A DNA stretch of 54,386 nucleotides from an uncultured Campylobacter sp. (lineage in GTDB: Bacteria; Campylobacterota; Campylobacteria; Campylobacterales; Campylobacteraceae): assembly GCF_944323605.1 (NCBI RefSeq), contig NZ_CALUTC010000011.1, positions 1 through 54,386 of the forward strand. The letters are read 5' to 3'. The notes beneath the pieces are model-generated. The model searched no databases, was not told the DNA's origin, and saw only the letters and a program-made list of their open reading frames with translations. Positions 24,449-33,402 of this stretch are shown one piece after another (position 1 is the first letter of the stretch; each line of letters begins with the position of its first letter). The translations under genes and the position numbers were made by a program.

Positions 24449-25795
24449 TTAAAGAGCAAAAGGAGCTATTAAAAAGCCTAGAGCAACAGCTAAGGCTATG
24501 GCTAAAACGCCCGGTAGAAAAAAGGCGTGATTAAAGATAAATTTGCCTATGCGAGTTGTGCCTGTATCATCCATTTGCACCGCACCAAGCAAGGTAGGAT
24601 AAGTAGGAAGAACAAACAGTGCAGAAACTGCAGCAAAACAAGCAACAAGCATGTAAGAATCTGCCGGATTTGCAGCAGAAATTCCAAGTGCTGATATGAT
24701 GATAGGCGTGATTGCCTTAGCAGTTGCGGCCTGAGAATACAAAAGCATGGAGGCAAAAAAGAAAGCAACAGCTAGCATAGCAGGGCTTTGTTTTACCCAT
24801 TCACCAGCCACATCTTTAATGGCTTGTTCGTGTCCGCTTACAAAGGTATTTCCAAGCCAGGCCACACCAAAAACGCAAATGCAAGCAGTCATACCGGCCT
24901 TAAAAACGCTTGTATCTGTTATCTTGCTAACATCAACCTTGCAAAATATCACAATCAAACAAGCCGCACTCAATAAAAAGCTCATAATCGCCGCATCTCT
25001 TGTCACCACAGGATTTTCTATCAAAGCGACATTACTTGAAATAGCAGTTGCATAAAGCACAACCGCCAAAACTGTAAATAAAAATATAAGCACAGAAAGC
25101 TTTGCACCCGGTTTATCCTCAACTTGTAAAACCTCTTGTGCGTCCTTTACAAGCCCAGCCTTTAATCTAGCTTGATAAACAGGGTCTGTATCTAGACGGG
25201 TATTTGTAAAAAGTCCTATGATAAGAGAGATTAGCATACAAGCTAAGGTGGTAGTTATAAGCCAAATTCCAAGTAAGGTAGGGTAATTCCATCCAAGTGG
25301 CTCTAAAACACCGCTCATATAAACAACCGCAGCTGAAACAGGAGAAGCGGTAATTCCAATTTGCGATGACACGACAGAAACCGAAAGAGGCACTGAAGGC
25401 TTGATGTTTTGTGCTTTTGCCACATCGATAATAACAGGCATTAGCGAAAATACCGCATTACCTGTTCCAGCTAAGATAGTAAGCCAATAGCAGCAGCAAG
25501 GTCCAAGATAGTTTATATACTTAGGATTTGCACGCAAAAGCTTTTCTGTAAGCCTTACTAAATAATCAAGGCCTCCGGCTTGTTGCATAGCAGATATAGC
25601 ACAAATCGCAGCAGCTATGATTAAAATCACGTCCCAAGGTATGTTTCCGGGTTTCATTCCAAGCACTATACCAAGCACAACAACGCCAAGCCCACCAGCA
25701 TAGCCAATGCCAATACCACCTAAGCGAATTCCCAAGAATATAGCACCTAAGAATACGACAAGTTGTATGATGATTTCCATAACACTATAATCCAT
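24449..25795 (-). CDS. dcuA: C4-dicarboxylate transporter DcuA
   Basis: The 448-residue Dcu-family antiporter lies nine bases after intact aspA, the usual aspA-dcuA operon in which DcuA imports aspartate in exchange for succinate or fumarate produced from it. There are many hydrophobic helices with no soluble domain. Only the last 24 codons or so differ from the copy at 21856, at many positions, which is not what simple duplication would leave. AAGGAGAG precedes the start. Confidence 0.93.
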   Translation of the reverse strand: MDYSVMEIIIQLVVFLGAIFLGIRLGGIGIGYAGGLGVVVLGIVLGMKPGNIPWDVILIIAAAICAISAMQQAGGLDYLVRLTEKLLRANPKYINYLGPCCCYWLTILAGTGNAVFSLMPVIIDVAKAQNIKPSVPLSVSVVSSQIGITASPVSAAVVYMSGVLEPLGWNYPTLLGIWLITTTLACMLISLIIGLFTNTRLDTDPVYQARLKAGLVKDAQEVLQVEDKPGAKLSVLIFLFTVLAVVLYATAISSNVALIENPVVTRDAAIMSFLLSAACLIVIFCKVDVSKITDTSVFKAGMTACICVFGVAWLGNTFVSGHEQAIKDVAGEWVKQSPAMLAVAFFFASMLLYSQAATAKAITPIIISALGISAANPADSYMLVACFAAVSALFVLPTYPTLLGAVQMDDTGTTRIGKFIFNHAFFLPGVLAIALAVALGFLIAPFAL

Positions 25796-26793
25796 AATCT
25801 CTCCTTATTTTTTAGCCTCTAAGTGAGGGTTTAGCATATTTTCAGGCTTTAAAATTTCATCGATTTGTTCCTTGCTTAAGAGCCCACGTTCTAGTGCAAG
25901 TTCAGCTACAGGCTTGCCTGTTTGCATAGCTTCTTTTGCTATAGAGGCTGAGTTTTCATAGCCTATGTAAGGATTTAAGGCTGTTACAATGCCAACAGAA
26001 TTATAAACGAAATCAGCACAGATTTTTTCATTTGCAGTAATTCCATCTATACATTTATCAGCTAAGGTATGCATAGCTTTTTCAAGCATTATTATGGAAT
26101 TAAAAAGATTGTAAGCAGCAACCGGCTCAAAGACATTTAGTTGTAGCTGTCCTCCCTCGCAAGCCATAGTGATAGTAACATCAGAGCCAATTACTTGAAA
26201 GCATACTTGATTTACAACCTCAGGGATAACAGGATTTACTTTGCCCGGCATTATAGAGCTACCTGGTTGCATTTTTGGTAAATTTATTTCATTTAAACCA
26301 CATCTTGGACCAGAGCTTAACAATCTTAAGTCATTACAAACCTTAGAAAGCTTCACAGCAACCCTTTTTAGCACACCGCTTATTTGCACGAAACCACCGG
26401 TATCTTGTGTAGCTTCTATAAGGTCTTCAGCCACAACAAAATCGTGTCCGGTTACTTCTCTTATCTTTTTTTCAACAATTTTTGGATAATTAGGGTGAGA
26501 GTTTATACCAGTTCCTATGGCGGTGCCTCCCAAATTTATCTCTAAAATAAGCTTTCTAGCTTCTAAAACTCTTTGTATATCTTCACCTATCATAACCGCA
26601 AAAGTTTTAAATTCGCGTCCCAAAGTCATAGGCACAGCATCTTGAAGCTGAGTTCTACCCATTTTAAGAACGTTTTTAAACTCTTCTGCTTTTCTTTCAT
26701 AAGATTTTTTAAGATGCTCCATAGCCTTAGCTAAATCACTTAAATAATCGTGTAAAGCAAGTTTTATAGCTGTAGGATAAGCATCATTTGTGC
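24518..26793. repeat. Tandem duplication, unit B (within intact aspA-dcuA)
   Basis: Partner of 21925-24200. It ends inside dcuA at the left and inside aspA codon 140 at the right. Confidence 0.9.
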
Positions 26794-27211
26794 TTTGAGA
26801 TAAATTTACATGGTCATTTGGATGAAGGTATTGGTATTCTCCCTTTTTATGTCCTAAAATTTCAAGTGCTATATTTGCTATTACTTCGTTAGCATTCATA
26901 TTTGTGCTTGTTCCAGCACCACCTTGTATCATATCAACTACAAACTGATCGTAATAACCGCCCTCTAAAATTTTATCGCAAGCTTTTATAATGGCTTCTT
27001 CTTTTTCCTTGTCAAGTAAGCCAAGCTCATAATTAGACATAGCAGCAGCTTTCTTTACTCTAGCTAATGCTCTAACAAAGCGAGGAAAATCTTTTAATCT
27101 ATCGTGAGAGATATTAAAATTCTCTACCGCTCTAAAGGTTTGCACACCATAATAAACATCATTAGAAATCTCTAACTCACCGATGAAATCGTGTTCTTTT
27201 CTAGTAGACAT
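25805..27211 (-). CDS. aspA: Aspartate ammonia-lyase
   Basis: The 468-residue, full-length fumarase/aspartase-superfamily enzyme has GTSTNMNANEV near residue 100, the STNDAYPTA region near 139 and the signature GSSIMPGKVNP in the catalytic loop. It converts aspartate to fumarate and ammonia, feeding the citrate cycle and fumarate respiration, an important carbon route in asaccharolytic Campylobacter. The ATG follows TAAGGAGAC. Transcription probably starts in the AT-rich 27212-27300 region. The operon continues into dcuA and then the truncated second copy. Confidence 0.97.
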   Translation of the reverse strand: MSTRKEHDFIGELEISNDVYYGVQTFRAVENFNISHDRLKDFPRFVRALARVKKAAAMSNYELGLLDKEKEEAIIKACDKILEGGYYDQFVVDMIQGGAGTSTNMNANEVIANIALEILGHKKGEYQYLHPNDHVNLSQSTNDAYPTAIKLALHDYLSDLAKAMEHLKKSYERKAEEFKNVLKMGRTQLQDAVPMTLGREFKTFAVMIGEDIQRVLEARKLILEINLGGTAIGTGINSHPNYPKIVEKKIREVTGHDFVVAEDLIEATQDTGGFVQISGVLKRVAVKLSKVCNDLRLLSSGPRCGLNEINLPKMQPGSSIMPGKVNPVIPEVVNQVCFQVIGSDVTITMACEGGQLQLNVFEPVAAYNLFNSIIMLEKAMHTLADKCIDGITANEKICADFVYNSVGIVTALNPYIGYENSASIAKEAMQTGKPVAELALERGLLSKEQIDEILKPENMLNPHLEAKK

Positions 27212-27368
27212 AAATAAGTCTCCTTAAAATATAATTTAAAATACCTACTTGGCATTTTGCAGATATTTTAACAAAAAATTAACGAAATGTAGAAAAAAAA
27301 ATATATTTTTTTTGAAAATAATTAAAATTTAATAATCTTTAAAAAGCTTATTTAAAAAATTTATCGAT

Positions 27369-27402
27369 GTTTTTATCCTCTTTTATAAAAAAGGATAAAA
27401 AC
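27369..27402 (-). terminator. Terminator after the outer-membrane protein gene
   Basis: GTTTTTATCCT and AGGATAAAAAC are perfect 11-base arms around a 12-base loop, between the OMP stop and the aspA promoter region, with T-rich sequence on either strand. Confidence 0.7.
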
Positions 27403-27428
27403 AAAAGCATTTATTAACACAAGAAAAA

Positions 27429-27908
27429 TTAAAAACTCAAGCCTATATTAAAGCTTACTCCGTCCATATTTGTCTTGTAGCCTGTGTATTTTGATTTTAA
27501 ACTTTGATATTCATATTCAACAGAGGCAAAAAGAGGTAAAAAACCTAGCTTTAGCCTAAGTCCTCCATTATAAGCAAAAGAATTTTCAAAAGTTCTGCTA
27601 AAAGTGCTGTAATTTGCACCAACATAAGGGGTTAAGCTTAACAAACTAAGGTCAAATTTATACCCTACAGAAAGTCCGTATTGCTGTCTTGAAAAATCGT
27701 AAAATTCTCCACTTATGCTTTGGTATTTGTATTGAGGTGCAATGACAAAATTTGAAAAACCAAGCCATATCCTAGCATTTGCACCAAAAGAACTGTAAGA
27801 ATTTCCATTTATGTTTATGTTTCCACCTGAAGCACCTATTTCTGGACTTATGCTTAAAGAAAAGGCAGCAGAGCTAAAGATTAATAAAGATAATATTATT
27901 TTTTTCAT
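27429..27908 (-). CDS. Small outer-membrane beta-barrel protein
   Basis: The 159-residue protein has a signal peptide (KKIILSLLIFSSAAFS) and alternating amphipathic strands (ITAPQ-type; LTPYVGANYS, FASVEYEYQS), ending in Phe (VSFNIGLSF), the usual C-terminal signal for BAM-mediated insertion. The size fits an eight-stranded OmpW/OmpX-like barrel. It resembles a C. jejuni OMP encoded near metA (Cj1721c, from memory). Single-gene unit with its own terminator. The exact role is unknown. Confidence 0.75.
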   Translation of the reverse strand: MKKIILSLLIFSSAAFSLSISPEIGASGGNININGNSYSSFGANARIWLGFSNFVIAPQYKYQSISGEFYDFSRQQYGLSVGYKFDLSLLSLTPYVGANYSTFSRTFENSFAYNGGLRLKLGFLPLFASVEYEYQSLKSKYTGYKTNMDGVSFNIGLSF

Positions 27909-28047
27909 TAAATTTTTCCTATTAATTTTTTAAAAATTTTATCAAAAAATTATAAATTTAAGATAATTAATATGATTTAAGATAAACTAAGCCTTTTTTT
28001 ATACAAATTTCGCTAAACTTTTGCCTTTTTACCTTAAAGGATTAAAA

Positions 28048-28668
28048 ATGATTAAAGATATGAGTCAAGATTTAAACAATTTTAAAGAAATAGATATAAG
28101 CAAGATGAAAAATCCCATTACTTTTTTTGGGTCAGCTAGGCTAAAAGAAGATGATAAATATTACAAAATGGCTAAAAATCTAGCAAAACTTTGTGTTAAA
28201 GAGGGTTTTACCATAGTAAGTGGCGGAGGTGGTGGCATAATGCAAGCCTCTAATAAAGGTGCGTTTTTAGGCTCAAAAGAGCTAAATTTAGATGAATTAA
28301 GGTCTGTTGGCTTTAATATTTATCTTCCTTTCGAGCAAAGATTAAACGACTTTGTAGGGTATAATATGGTATTTGACAATCTAGCCATTAGAAAAATGGC
28401 TCTTATAGATAAAAGTCTTGCTTTTGTTATCTTTCCCGGGGGATTTGGCACGCTTGATGAATTTTTTGAAGTTCTTACACTAAAGCAACTTGGCTTTAAA
28501 GAAGTTCCTATATTTGTCATAGGAAGTGAATTTTGGGCTAAATTTGATGATTTTATAAAAAGTTCGCTACTTGAAGCTGGAGTTATCTCAAATGGAGATG
28601 AAAAACTTTACGAACTTAGCGATGATTTGGATTATGTAGCAAAAAATTTAGCAAGGATAATTTTATGA
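28048..28668 (+). CDS. LOG-family Rossmann protein (nucleotide phosphoribohydrolase-like)
   Basis: I choose ATG 28048 after AAAGG (206 residues) instead of the upstream TTG at 28021. The protein has FFGSAR at the start of the fold, [16 protein letters not shown], and the diagnostic [15 protein letters not shown] proteins, formerly called lysine decarboxylases, release bases from nucleoside 5'-monophosphates. Its stop overlaps mnmA (ATGA), an arrangement I recall from C. jejuni (Cj0054c-Cj0053c). The substrate is not predictable. Confidence 0.88.
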   Translation: MIKDMSQDLNNFKEIDISKMKNPITFFGSARLKEDDKYYKMAKNLAKLCVKEGFTIVSGGGGGIMQASNKGAFLGSKELNLDELRSVGFNIYLPFEQRLNDFVGYNMVFDNLAIRKMALIDKSLAFVIFPGGFGTLDEFFEVLTLKQLGFKEVPIFVIGSEFWAKFDDFIKSSLLEAGVISNGDEKLYELSDDLDYVAKNLARIIL

Positions 28669-29681
28669 AAATTTTAGTAGCTATGAGTGGTGGTGTAGAT
28701 AGCACTGTAACAGCTTATACATTATTAAAAGAGGGTTATGAAGTAGAGGGCTGCTATATGAAGCTGCACTCAAAACCTAATTACCACGAAGAAAATATAA
28801 AAAAAGTGCAAAAAGCAGCTGATTTTTTGGGTATAAAATATCATATATTAGACTTGCAAGATGATTTTAACAAAGCAGTTTATATGCCTTTTATAAATTC
28901 ATACAAAGAGGGAAAAACACCAAATCCTTGTGCTTTGTGTAACCGCTTTATAAAATTTGGAAAGCTACTTGATTTTGCAAAACAACTTGGCTTTGAAAAG
29001 CTTGCTACCGGGCATTATGCTAGGATTGAAGATGGACTTTTAAAAACTGCCTTTGATGAAAAGAAAGATCAAAGCTATTTTTTAGCAAATGTAAAAAAAG
29101 AAGTTTTAAAGCATTTAATCTTACCGCTTGGAACAAAGAAAAAAGAAGATATAAAACACTTTGCTTCGACCATAAAAGAGCTTGAAAGCTTCGCTACTCA
29201 AAAAGAAAGTGCTGAAATTTGTTTTGTTGAAAATACCTATGTTGATGTGCTTAGCAAATTTATGAATACAGATTTAAAAGGAGAAGTTCTTAATAGCAAA
29301 GGCGATATTATCGGCAAACATAAAGGATATATGCATTATACCATAGGCAAAAGAAAAGGTTTTGAGCTTAAACAAGCCCACGAACCTCATTATGTCTTAG
29401 GCATAAATGCAAACAAAAATCAAATAATAGTCGGAAAAAAAGATGAACTTAAGGTTGATGAATTTAGCTTAAAAGATATAAATTTGTTTGTAGATGCAAA
29501 AACAATAAACTGTGCTGTAAAAATAAGATACAAAAGCAAGGCTAGCGACTGTGAGCTTGTGATAAATGATGATAATAGTGCAAATATAAAATTAAAAGAA
29601 AGTGTTTATGGGCTTGCAAAAGGTCAAATGGCTGTGTTTTATGATAAGGATACTGTTTTAGCTAGTGGTTTTATAGACTAA
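28665..29681 (+). CDS. mnmA: tRNA-specific 2-thiouridylase MnmA
   Basis: The 338-residue protein has the PP-loop SGGVDS (8-13), the first catalytic cysteine region NPCALCNRF (C89, with C92) and the second cysteine C186 in SAEICFVEN. MnmA makes s2U34 in the wobble position of tRNA Lys, Glu and Gln with sulfur from IscS-type donors. It is slightly shorter than E. coli MnmA (368). It overlaps the LOG gene and ends four bases into the convergent pgpA. Confidence 0.95.
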   Translation: MKILVAMSGGVDSTVTAYTLLKEGYEVEGCYMKLHSKPNYHEENIKKVQKAADFLGIKYHILDLQDDFNKAVYMPFINSYKEGKTPNPCALCNRFIKFGKLLDFAKQLGFEKLATGHYARIEDGLLKTAFDEKKDQSYFLANVKKEVLKHLILPLGTKKKEDIKHFASTIKELESFATQKESAEICFVENTYVDVLSKFMNTDLKGEVLNSKGDIIGKHKGYMHYTIGKRKGFELKQAHEPHYVLGINANKNQIIVGKKDELKVDEFSLKDINLFVDAKTINCAVKIRYKSKASDCELVINDDNSANIKLKESVYGLAKGQMAVFYDKDTVLASGFID

Positions 29682-30169
29682 AATAGATCCTTAATGGCTA
29701 TATCCCAAGTAAGAAGATTAAATTTTTGCAAAATTCCACAAACAATAGCACAGCAAAGCCCAGCCAAAGCACCTGCTAATATATCATCTAGCATTACTCC
29801 TAGCCCGCCTTTAACGTTCTCATCAACTCTTCTTATTATAGAGGGTTTTGTTATGTCAAAAATTCTAAAAAAAACAAAAGATAATATAAAACTAAAAACG
29901 GTAGAGCCATAAACACTAAGTGCTAAAAATACTCCTGCAACCTCATCTATAACTATGTGTTTATTATCGTGCTCTCCGCCTTCTTGCTCGTAAGCATTTA
30001 CTGATGAAATTCCAGCTAAAAAGATAAGAATACAAAGTAAAAACAAGGTCTGCACTCCAAGATACTTAAGCACAAAAAAAGCAGGTATAAGTGCTGCTAT
30101 AGTGCCAAAAGTGCCGGGTGCTACAGATACAGAACCAAAATAAAAAAAAGTTAAAAAAATCTTTCTCAT
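29678..30169 (-). CDS. pgpA: Phosphatidylglycerophosphatase A
   Basis: A 163-residue membrane protein with four hydrophobic segments, the early [12 protein letters not shown] and the diagnostic [11 protein letters not shown] (about residues 70-80). PgpA removes phosphate from phosphatidylglycerol-phosphate to make phosphatidylglycerol. It is the last gene of a four-gene minus-strand run from ispDF, as in C. jejuni from memory. It overlaps the mnmA stop by four bases. Confidence 0.92.
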   Translation of the reverse strand: MRKIFLTFFYFGSVSVAPGTFGTIAALIPAFFVLKYLGVQTLFLLCILIFLAGISSVNAYEQEGGEHDNKHIVIDEVAGVFLALSVYGSTVFSFILSFVFFRIFDITKPSIIRRVDENVKGGLGVMLDDILAGALAGLCCAIVCGILQKFNLLTWDIAIKDLF

Positions 30170-30173
30170 TAAA

Positions 30174-31328
30174 CTACACCGTATGCGTGATTTGATACAA
30201 TTTTAAAAGCTGATTATAAAAATCCTCATCTTGTCTATTTTCAAGTATGCCTTCATTTGTAAAAAGGTCATTATACATTTGTTGCATATTTTTAAAGCGA
30301 TTTGGAAAAAGATTTGAAAGTATGATGTTTGATGTCCTAGCCCTCATAAAAATAGTAGGCACGATTATACCAAGCCTTAAAAACCTTCTAAGTGCAGAAC
30401 TATTAAATTTAACATGATGATGAGAACCGTGAGGACAAGATTTCATAGAAACTATACTTTTACATTTCTCACAAAAAACTTGTTCTGGTAACACGACAAC
30501 TTCTATCCCGCATTCTTGTGAAAAACTATCAAACATTGTTTTTGTTCTATTTTCATCATAAAACATACTAAGACCGTAGTGGTTTTGCCCGACAACTAAT
30601 TTAGTGCAACCTAAATTTTTAGATATTATGCCTTCTAGTAAAGGGTTTAAATGTGCTCTAAAAAGCTCGATATTTTTCAAAGGAAAAACAAATATTTTAT
30701 CTCTTGGCAAATAATGCTTGATAAAATCATTAAAATACTTCAACTTAAGCTCAAAGTTAAAACCGCTATTATCAAAAGATTCTATCAAAAATACCACAAG
30801 CAAATCAGCCTTATCAATAGCCCAGCGAAAAATCCTTTCGTGTCCTTTGTGTAAGGGATCTAAGCTTGTTATTATACCGGTTATATTTTGTGCGTTTAAA
30901 ATTCGCTTTCTTTTTTCAAATTCTTGTTTGATTTTTTTAATTTCTGAATTAAAAACCTCAAAAGGACCTGATACGCAAGTTTCTCCTATATCTCTTATAT
31001 CGCAGTGATTTGGCGTAAAAATCCCGACTATGCTTTTATCGTTTTTGAACTTACTCTGAACTGATAACCTAGCCACAAGCTCATCATTACAAAATAAATC
31101 AAGCTCTTCATTTATCTTTGTATTTTTTAATACATTCTCGTATTCTACAGAATAAAAAGTAAAAGGGTAAGGAAAAGAATTCGCATCAACACCTTTTACT
31201 ATACTATCTCTCTCATCTTTACCCATAAGATGAGTGCAAGAACCTAATAAACCTTCATTAATCAAGCAAAGAATTTGGTATTCATTTTCACTTATATTAA
31301 TTTTTTTATTTCTTTTTTGTGAGCCCAT
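30174..31328 (-). CDS. ATP-sulfurylase-like nucleotidyltransferase
   Basis: I start at ATG 31326-31328 (MGSQKRNKKINISEN), which has AAGGA upstream, giving 384 residues; the frame upstream has no family sequence. The HxGH-type motif appears as DPLHKGHERIF, followed by a CPHGSHHH cluster with two further Cys (CEKCKS) and an ALRRFLRLG segment like the end of sulfate adenylyltransferase. C. jejuni Cj1609 is similarly annotated. It may activate sulfate or act on another nucleotide substrate; no other sulfate-assimilation gene is next to it. It overlaps the regulator gene by 23 bases. Confidence 0.75.
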   Translation of the reverse strand: MGSQKRNKKINISENEYQILCLINEGLLGSCTHLMGKDERDSIVKGVDANSFPYPFTFYSVEYENVLKNTKINEELDLFCNDELVARLSVQSKFKNDKSIVGIFTPNHCDIRDIGETCVSGPFEVFNSEIKKIKQEFEKRKRILNAQNITGIITSLDPLHKGHERIFRWAIDKADLLVVFLIESFDNSGFNFELKLKYFNDFIKHYLPRDKIFVFPLKNIELFRAHLNPLLEGIISKNLGCTKLVVGQNHYGLSMFYDENRTKTMFDSFSQECGIEVVVLPEQVFCEKCKSIVSMKSCPHGSHHHVKFNSSALRRFLRLGIIVPTIFMRARTSNIILSNLFPNRFKNMQQMYNDLFTNEGILENRQDEDFYNQLLKLYQITHTV

Positions 31329-32190
31329 ATTTTTTCCTTTTTTCCCACAATGATTTTCGCGAAATACCAAGTTTTTTCGATAAATCAGTATCCGGAAATA
31401 CATTTTGATAAGATGTAACTATGTATTTTACATATTCATCTATAGTTAAAATCTCGTTATCATTAAGGCTTTTTTCTCCTTGACCAAGATCTATAATCTT
31501 TATTCCACTATTTTTAGGTAAGCTTGTATGGATTATAACGGGTTTTTTGACAACTTCACTAAGAAGCAAATCTTGTTCTTGCTCTTTTAGGGACTGTAGA
31601 TTAAACAAAAACAAAAAGTCAAAACTATTTAAAAGAGATATTATGTTATCTAGTTTTAAACCTAAAGAAAGATCTATGCAAGAAAAATTAGAATTATTCT
31701 TTTCAGCATATCTAAAAACAAAAGCATCAGCATTTATCTGCTTATGAGCCTTTATCATCAATGGAAGTTTAATCTTTTTATATTCAAAATCCCTTATATT
31801 TGCACGTTTTATATGAGATTCTATATAGCTTTTATATGTTTTATTCATAAGCTCTGAATTTTTATATCTTTGAAAATGCTCTATTTTTCTAATCAGCTCT
31901 TCTATCATAAAAGGCTTTTGAACGTAATCAAGAGCACCGGCTTTTAACGGATTTACAACGGTATCTATGCTTATGTAAGATGTTAGTAAGATAATAACAC
32001 TATCCTTGAAAGAATGTATAAGTCTTTCAAAACCGTCTATACTCGTTGAAAGTAGTAAAACATCATAATGTGCATTTTTATCTACATTAGATACATCGTT
32101 AGCTACAAAACAAGTATAGTCCATAACACTAAGCTTATTGCTTATACTCTGAGCTAAATAAAGTTCATTTTCTACTATTAAAACTTTCAT
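31306..32190 (-). CDS. HP1021-like orphan response regulator (atypical receiver + Fis-type HTH)
   Basis: I use ATG 32190 because ATGA overlaps the ispDF stop; the product is 294 residues. The receiver-like N-domain starts MKVLIVENELYLAQ, but where the phosphorylated Asp should be there is VLLLSTSI, so it is probably not phosphorylated. A linker is followed by a C-terminal Fis-type helix-turn-helix (KLGISRKSLWEKRKKYG); there is no AAA+ domain. This matches H. pylori HP1021 and C. jejuni Cj1608, which control chromosome replication and redox/metabolic genes. Co-transcription with ispDF is conserved. Confidence 0.85.
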   Translation of the reverse strand: MKVLIVENELYLAQSISNKLSVMDYTCFVANDVSNVDKNAHYDVLLLSTSIDGFERLIHSFKDSVIILLTSYISIDTVVNPLKAGALDYVQKPFMIEELIRKIEHFQRYKNSELMNKTYKSYIESHIKRANIRDFEYKKIKLPLMIKAHKQINADAFVFRYAEKNNSNFSCIDLSLGLKLDNIISLLNSFDFLFLFNLQSLKEQEQDLLLSEVVKKPVIIHTSLPKNSGIKIIDLGQGEKSLNDNEILTIDEYVKYIVTSYQNVFPDTDLSKKLGISRKSLWEKRKKYGLTKKK

Positions 32191-33302
32191 ATCTTTGTCC
32201 AATCAAAATATTTTAAATTTACCGCACAAAGCACTGCTATACCTTCCTTTCTGCCAATGAAACCTAGTTTTTCAGTTGTGCTTGCTTTTACACTAATCTT
32301 AAAACTACCCACATTTAAACAATTTGCAATATTTTGCGATATTTCATCTTTAAATTTAAAAAGTTTTGGTTCTTCAGCCACTACCGTTATATCAGCATTT
32401 ACTAGCTCGAATCCGTAAGATAAAACAAGCTCATAAACCTTTGCTAAAAGTTTCATAGAATCTGCATTTTTATACACTTTGCTAGTATTTGGAAAATGCT
32501 CTCCTATATCACCTAAGTTTGCAGCACCCAGCAAGGCATCGCTTAAGGAATGAGCCAAAACATCTCCATCAGAATGAGCTTTTAATCCCGTATGATAAGG
32601 TATCTTAACACCTCCTAGTAAAAGATCTCTATCTTCTCCAAATTCATGCACATCAAAACCTGTCCCACAAAAAAATTCTTTTTCTGGCGGTGGTAAAGAC
32701 ATAGTTTTTAAATCATTTTTATATGTTAATTTCTTTGTTTTTTCATCTCCAGCAACAAAGCCTAGCTTTCCACCAACATAAGCTATAGCGGAGCTATCAT
32801 CGATAAATTCTTTTTCACTACCTAAAGCTTTTTTAAGCAAATTTGTTTTTGATAATTGTGGAGTTTGTATAAGTTTTATCTCTTCTCTTTTTAGCAATTT
32901 TTCACCATATAAACTAGTATCGCACACAGTTAAAAATGGGCTTACACAGTCATAATTATTAGCTTCATTTATAAGTCTTAAAAAAAGATCCTTTGAAACA
33001 AAAACCCTCGCCACATCACTAACCATAACAAAATTACTATCTACAAATTCTAAAGCTTTTTTTAAAGAAGAAGACCTGCTTTCTCCTCCATCTACTATAT
33101 GAAAATCTTTAGTAAATTTTTTCATATAAGCACTGTTACTAGAGGTAACAATTATCTTTTTAAAATCATAAAAAGAAGCTAAATTTTTTGTAGCATAGAG
33201 CCAAAGTGGTTCATCTCCTAATCTTATAAACTGTTTTTTTACAGGTAAAGAAAAACGAGTAGAATCTCCAGCAGCAAGCATAATAAGGCTTATATCAAGC
33301 AC
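32187..33302 (-). CDS. ispDF: Bifunctional IspD-IspF enzyme
   Basis: A 371-residue fusion. The N-terminal IspD half has MLAAGDSTRF and KKQF (cytidylyltransferase). The C-terminal IspF half has GTGFDVHEF, HSDGDVLAHSLSDALLGA and DIGEHFPN (2-C-methyl-erythritol 2,4-cyclodiphosphate synthase). Together they supply two MEP-pathway steps. The fusion is normal in Campylobacter and Helicobacter. Start codon GTG 33300-33302 follows AAGGGG. It is the first gene of the operon and divergent from mrp. Confidence 0.95.
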   Translation of the reverse strand: MLDISLIMLAAGDSTRFSLPVKKQFIRLGDEPLWLYATKNLASFYDFKKIIVTSSNSAYMKKFTKDFHIVDGGESRSSSLKKALEFVDSNFVMVSDVARVFVSKDLFLRLINEANNYDCVSPFLTVCDTSLYGEKLLKREEIKLIQTPQLSKTNLLKKALGSEKEFIDDSSAIAYVGGKLGFVAGDEKTKKLTYKNDLKTMSLPPPEKEFFCGTGFDVHEFGEDRDLLLGGVKIPYHTGLKAHSDGDVLAHSLSDALLGAANLGDIGEHFPNTSKVYKNADSMKLLAKVYELVLSYGFELVNADITVVAEEPKLFKFKDEISQNIANCLNVGSFKISVKASTTEKLGFIGRKEGIAVLCAVNLKYFDWTKI

Positions 33303-33333
33303 ACTTATCCCCTTAATGACATTTATTTTTCAA

Positions 33334-33339
33334 ATTATA
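33334..33339 (-). promoter_or_regulatory. -10 box for the ispDF operon
   Basis: TATAAT on the minus strand, 32 bases before the GTG start, in the AT-rich divergent region shared with mrp. No clear -35 element, as is usual in Campylobacter. Confidence 0.5.
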
Positions 33340-33402
33340 TAAATAAAAAGCTAAATTTTACATTTTTATAGTAGAATCATTTTTTTTTATCAAGGAAAAA
33401 CT

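Noticed and set aside
21856..25795. Open frames of 60-100 codons on the opposite strand and in other frames inside the two dcuA copies
   Set aside because: They are identical shadows of the duplicated dcuA coding sequence, without ribosome sites or plausible protein features.
28021..28047. Upstream TTG start for the LOG-family gene
   Set aside because: ATG 28048 has AAAGG at proper spacing and matches the family N-terminus better.
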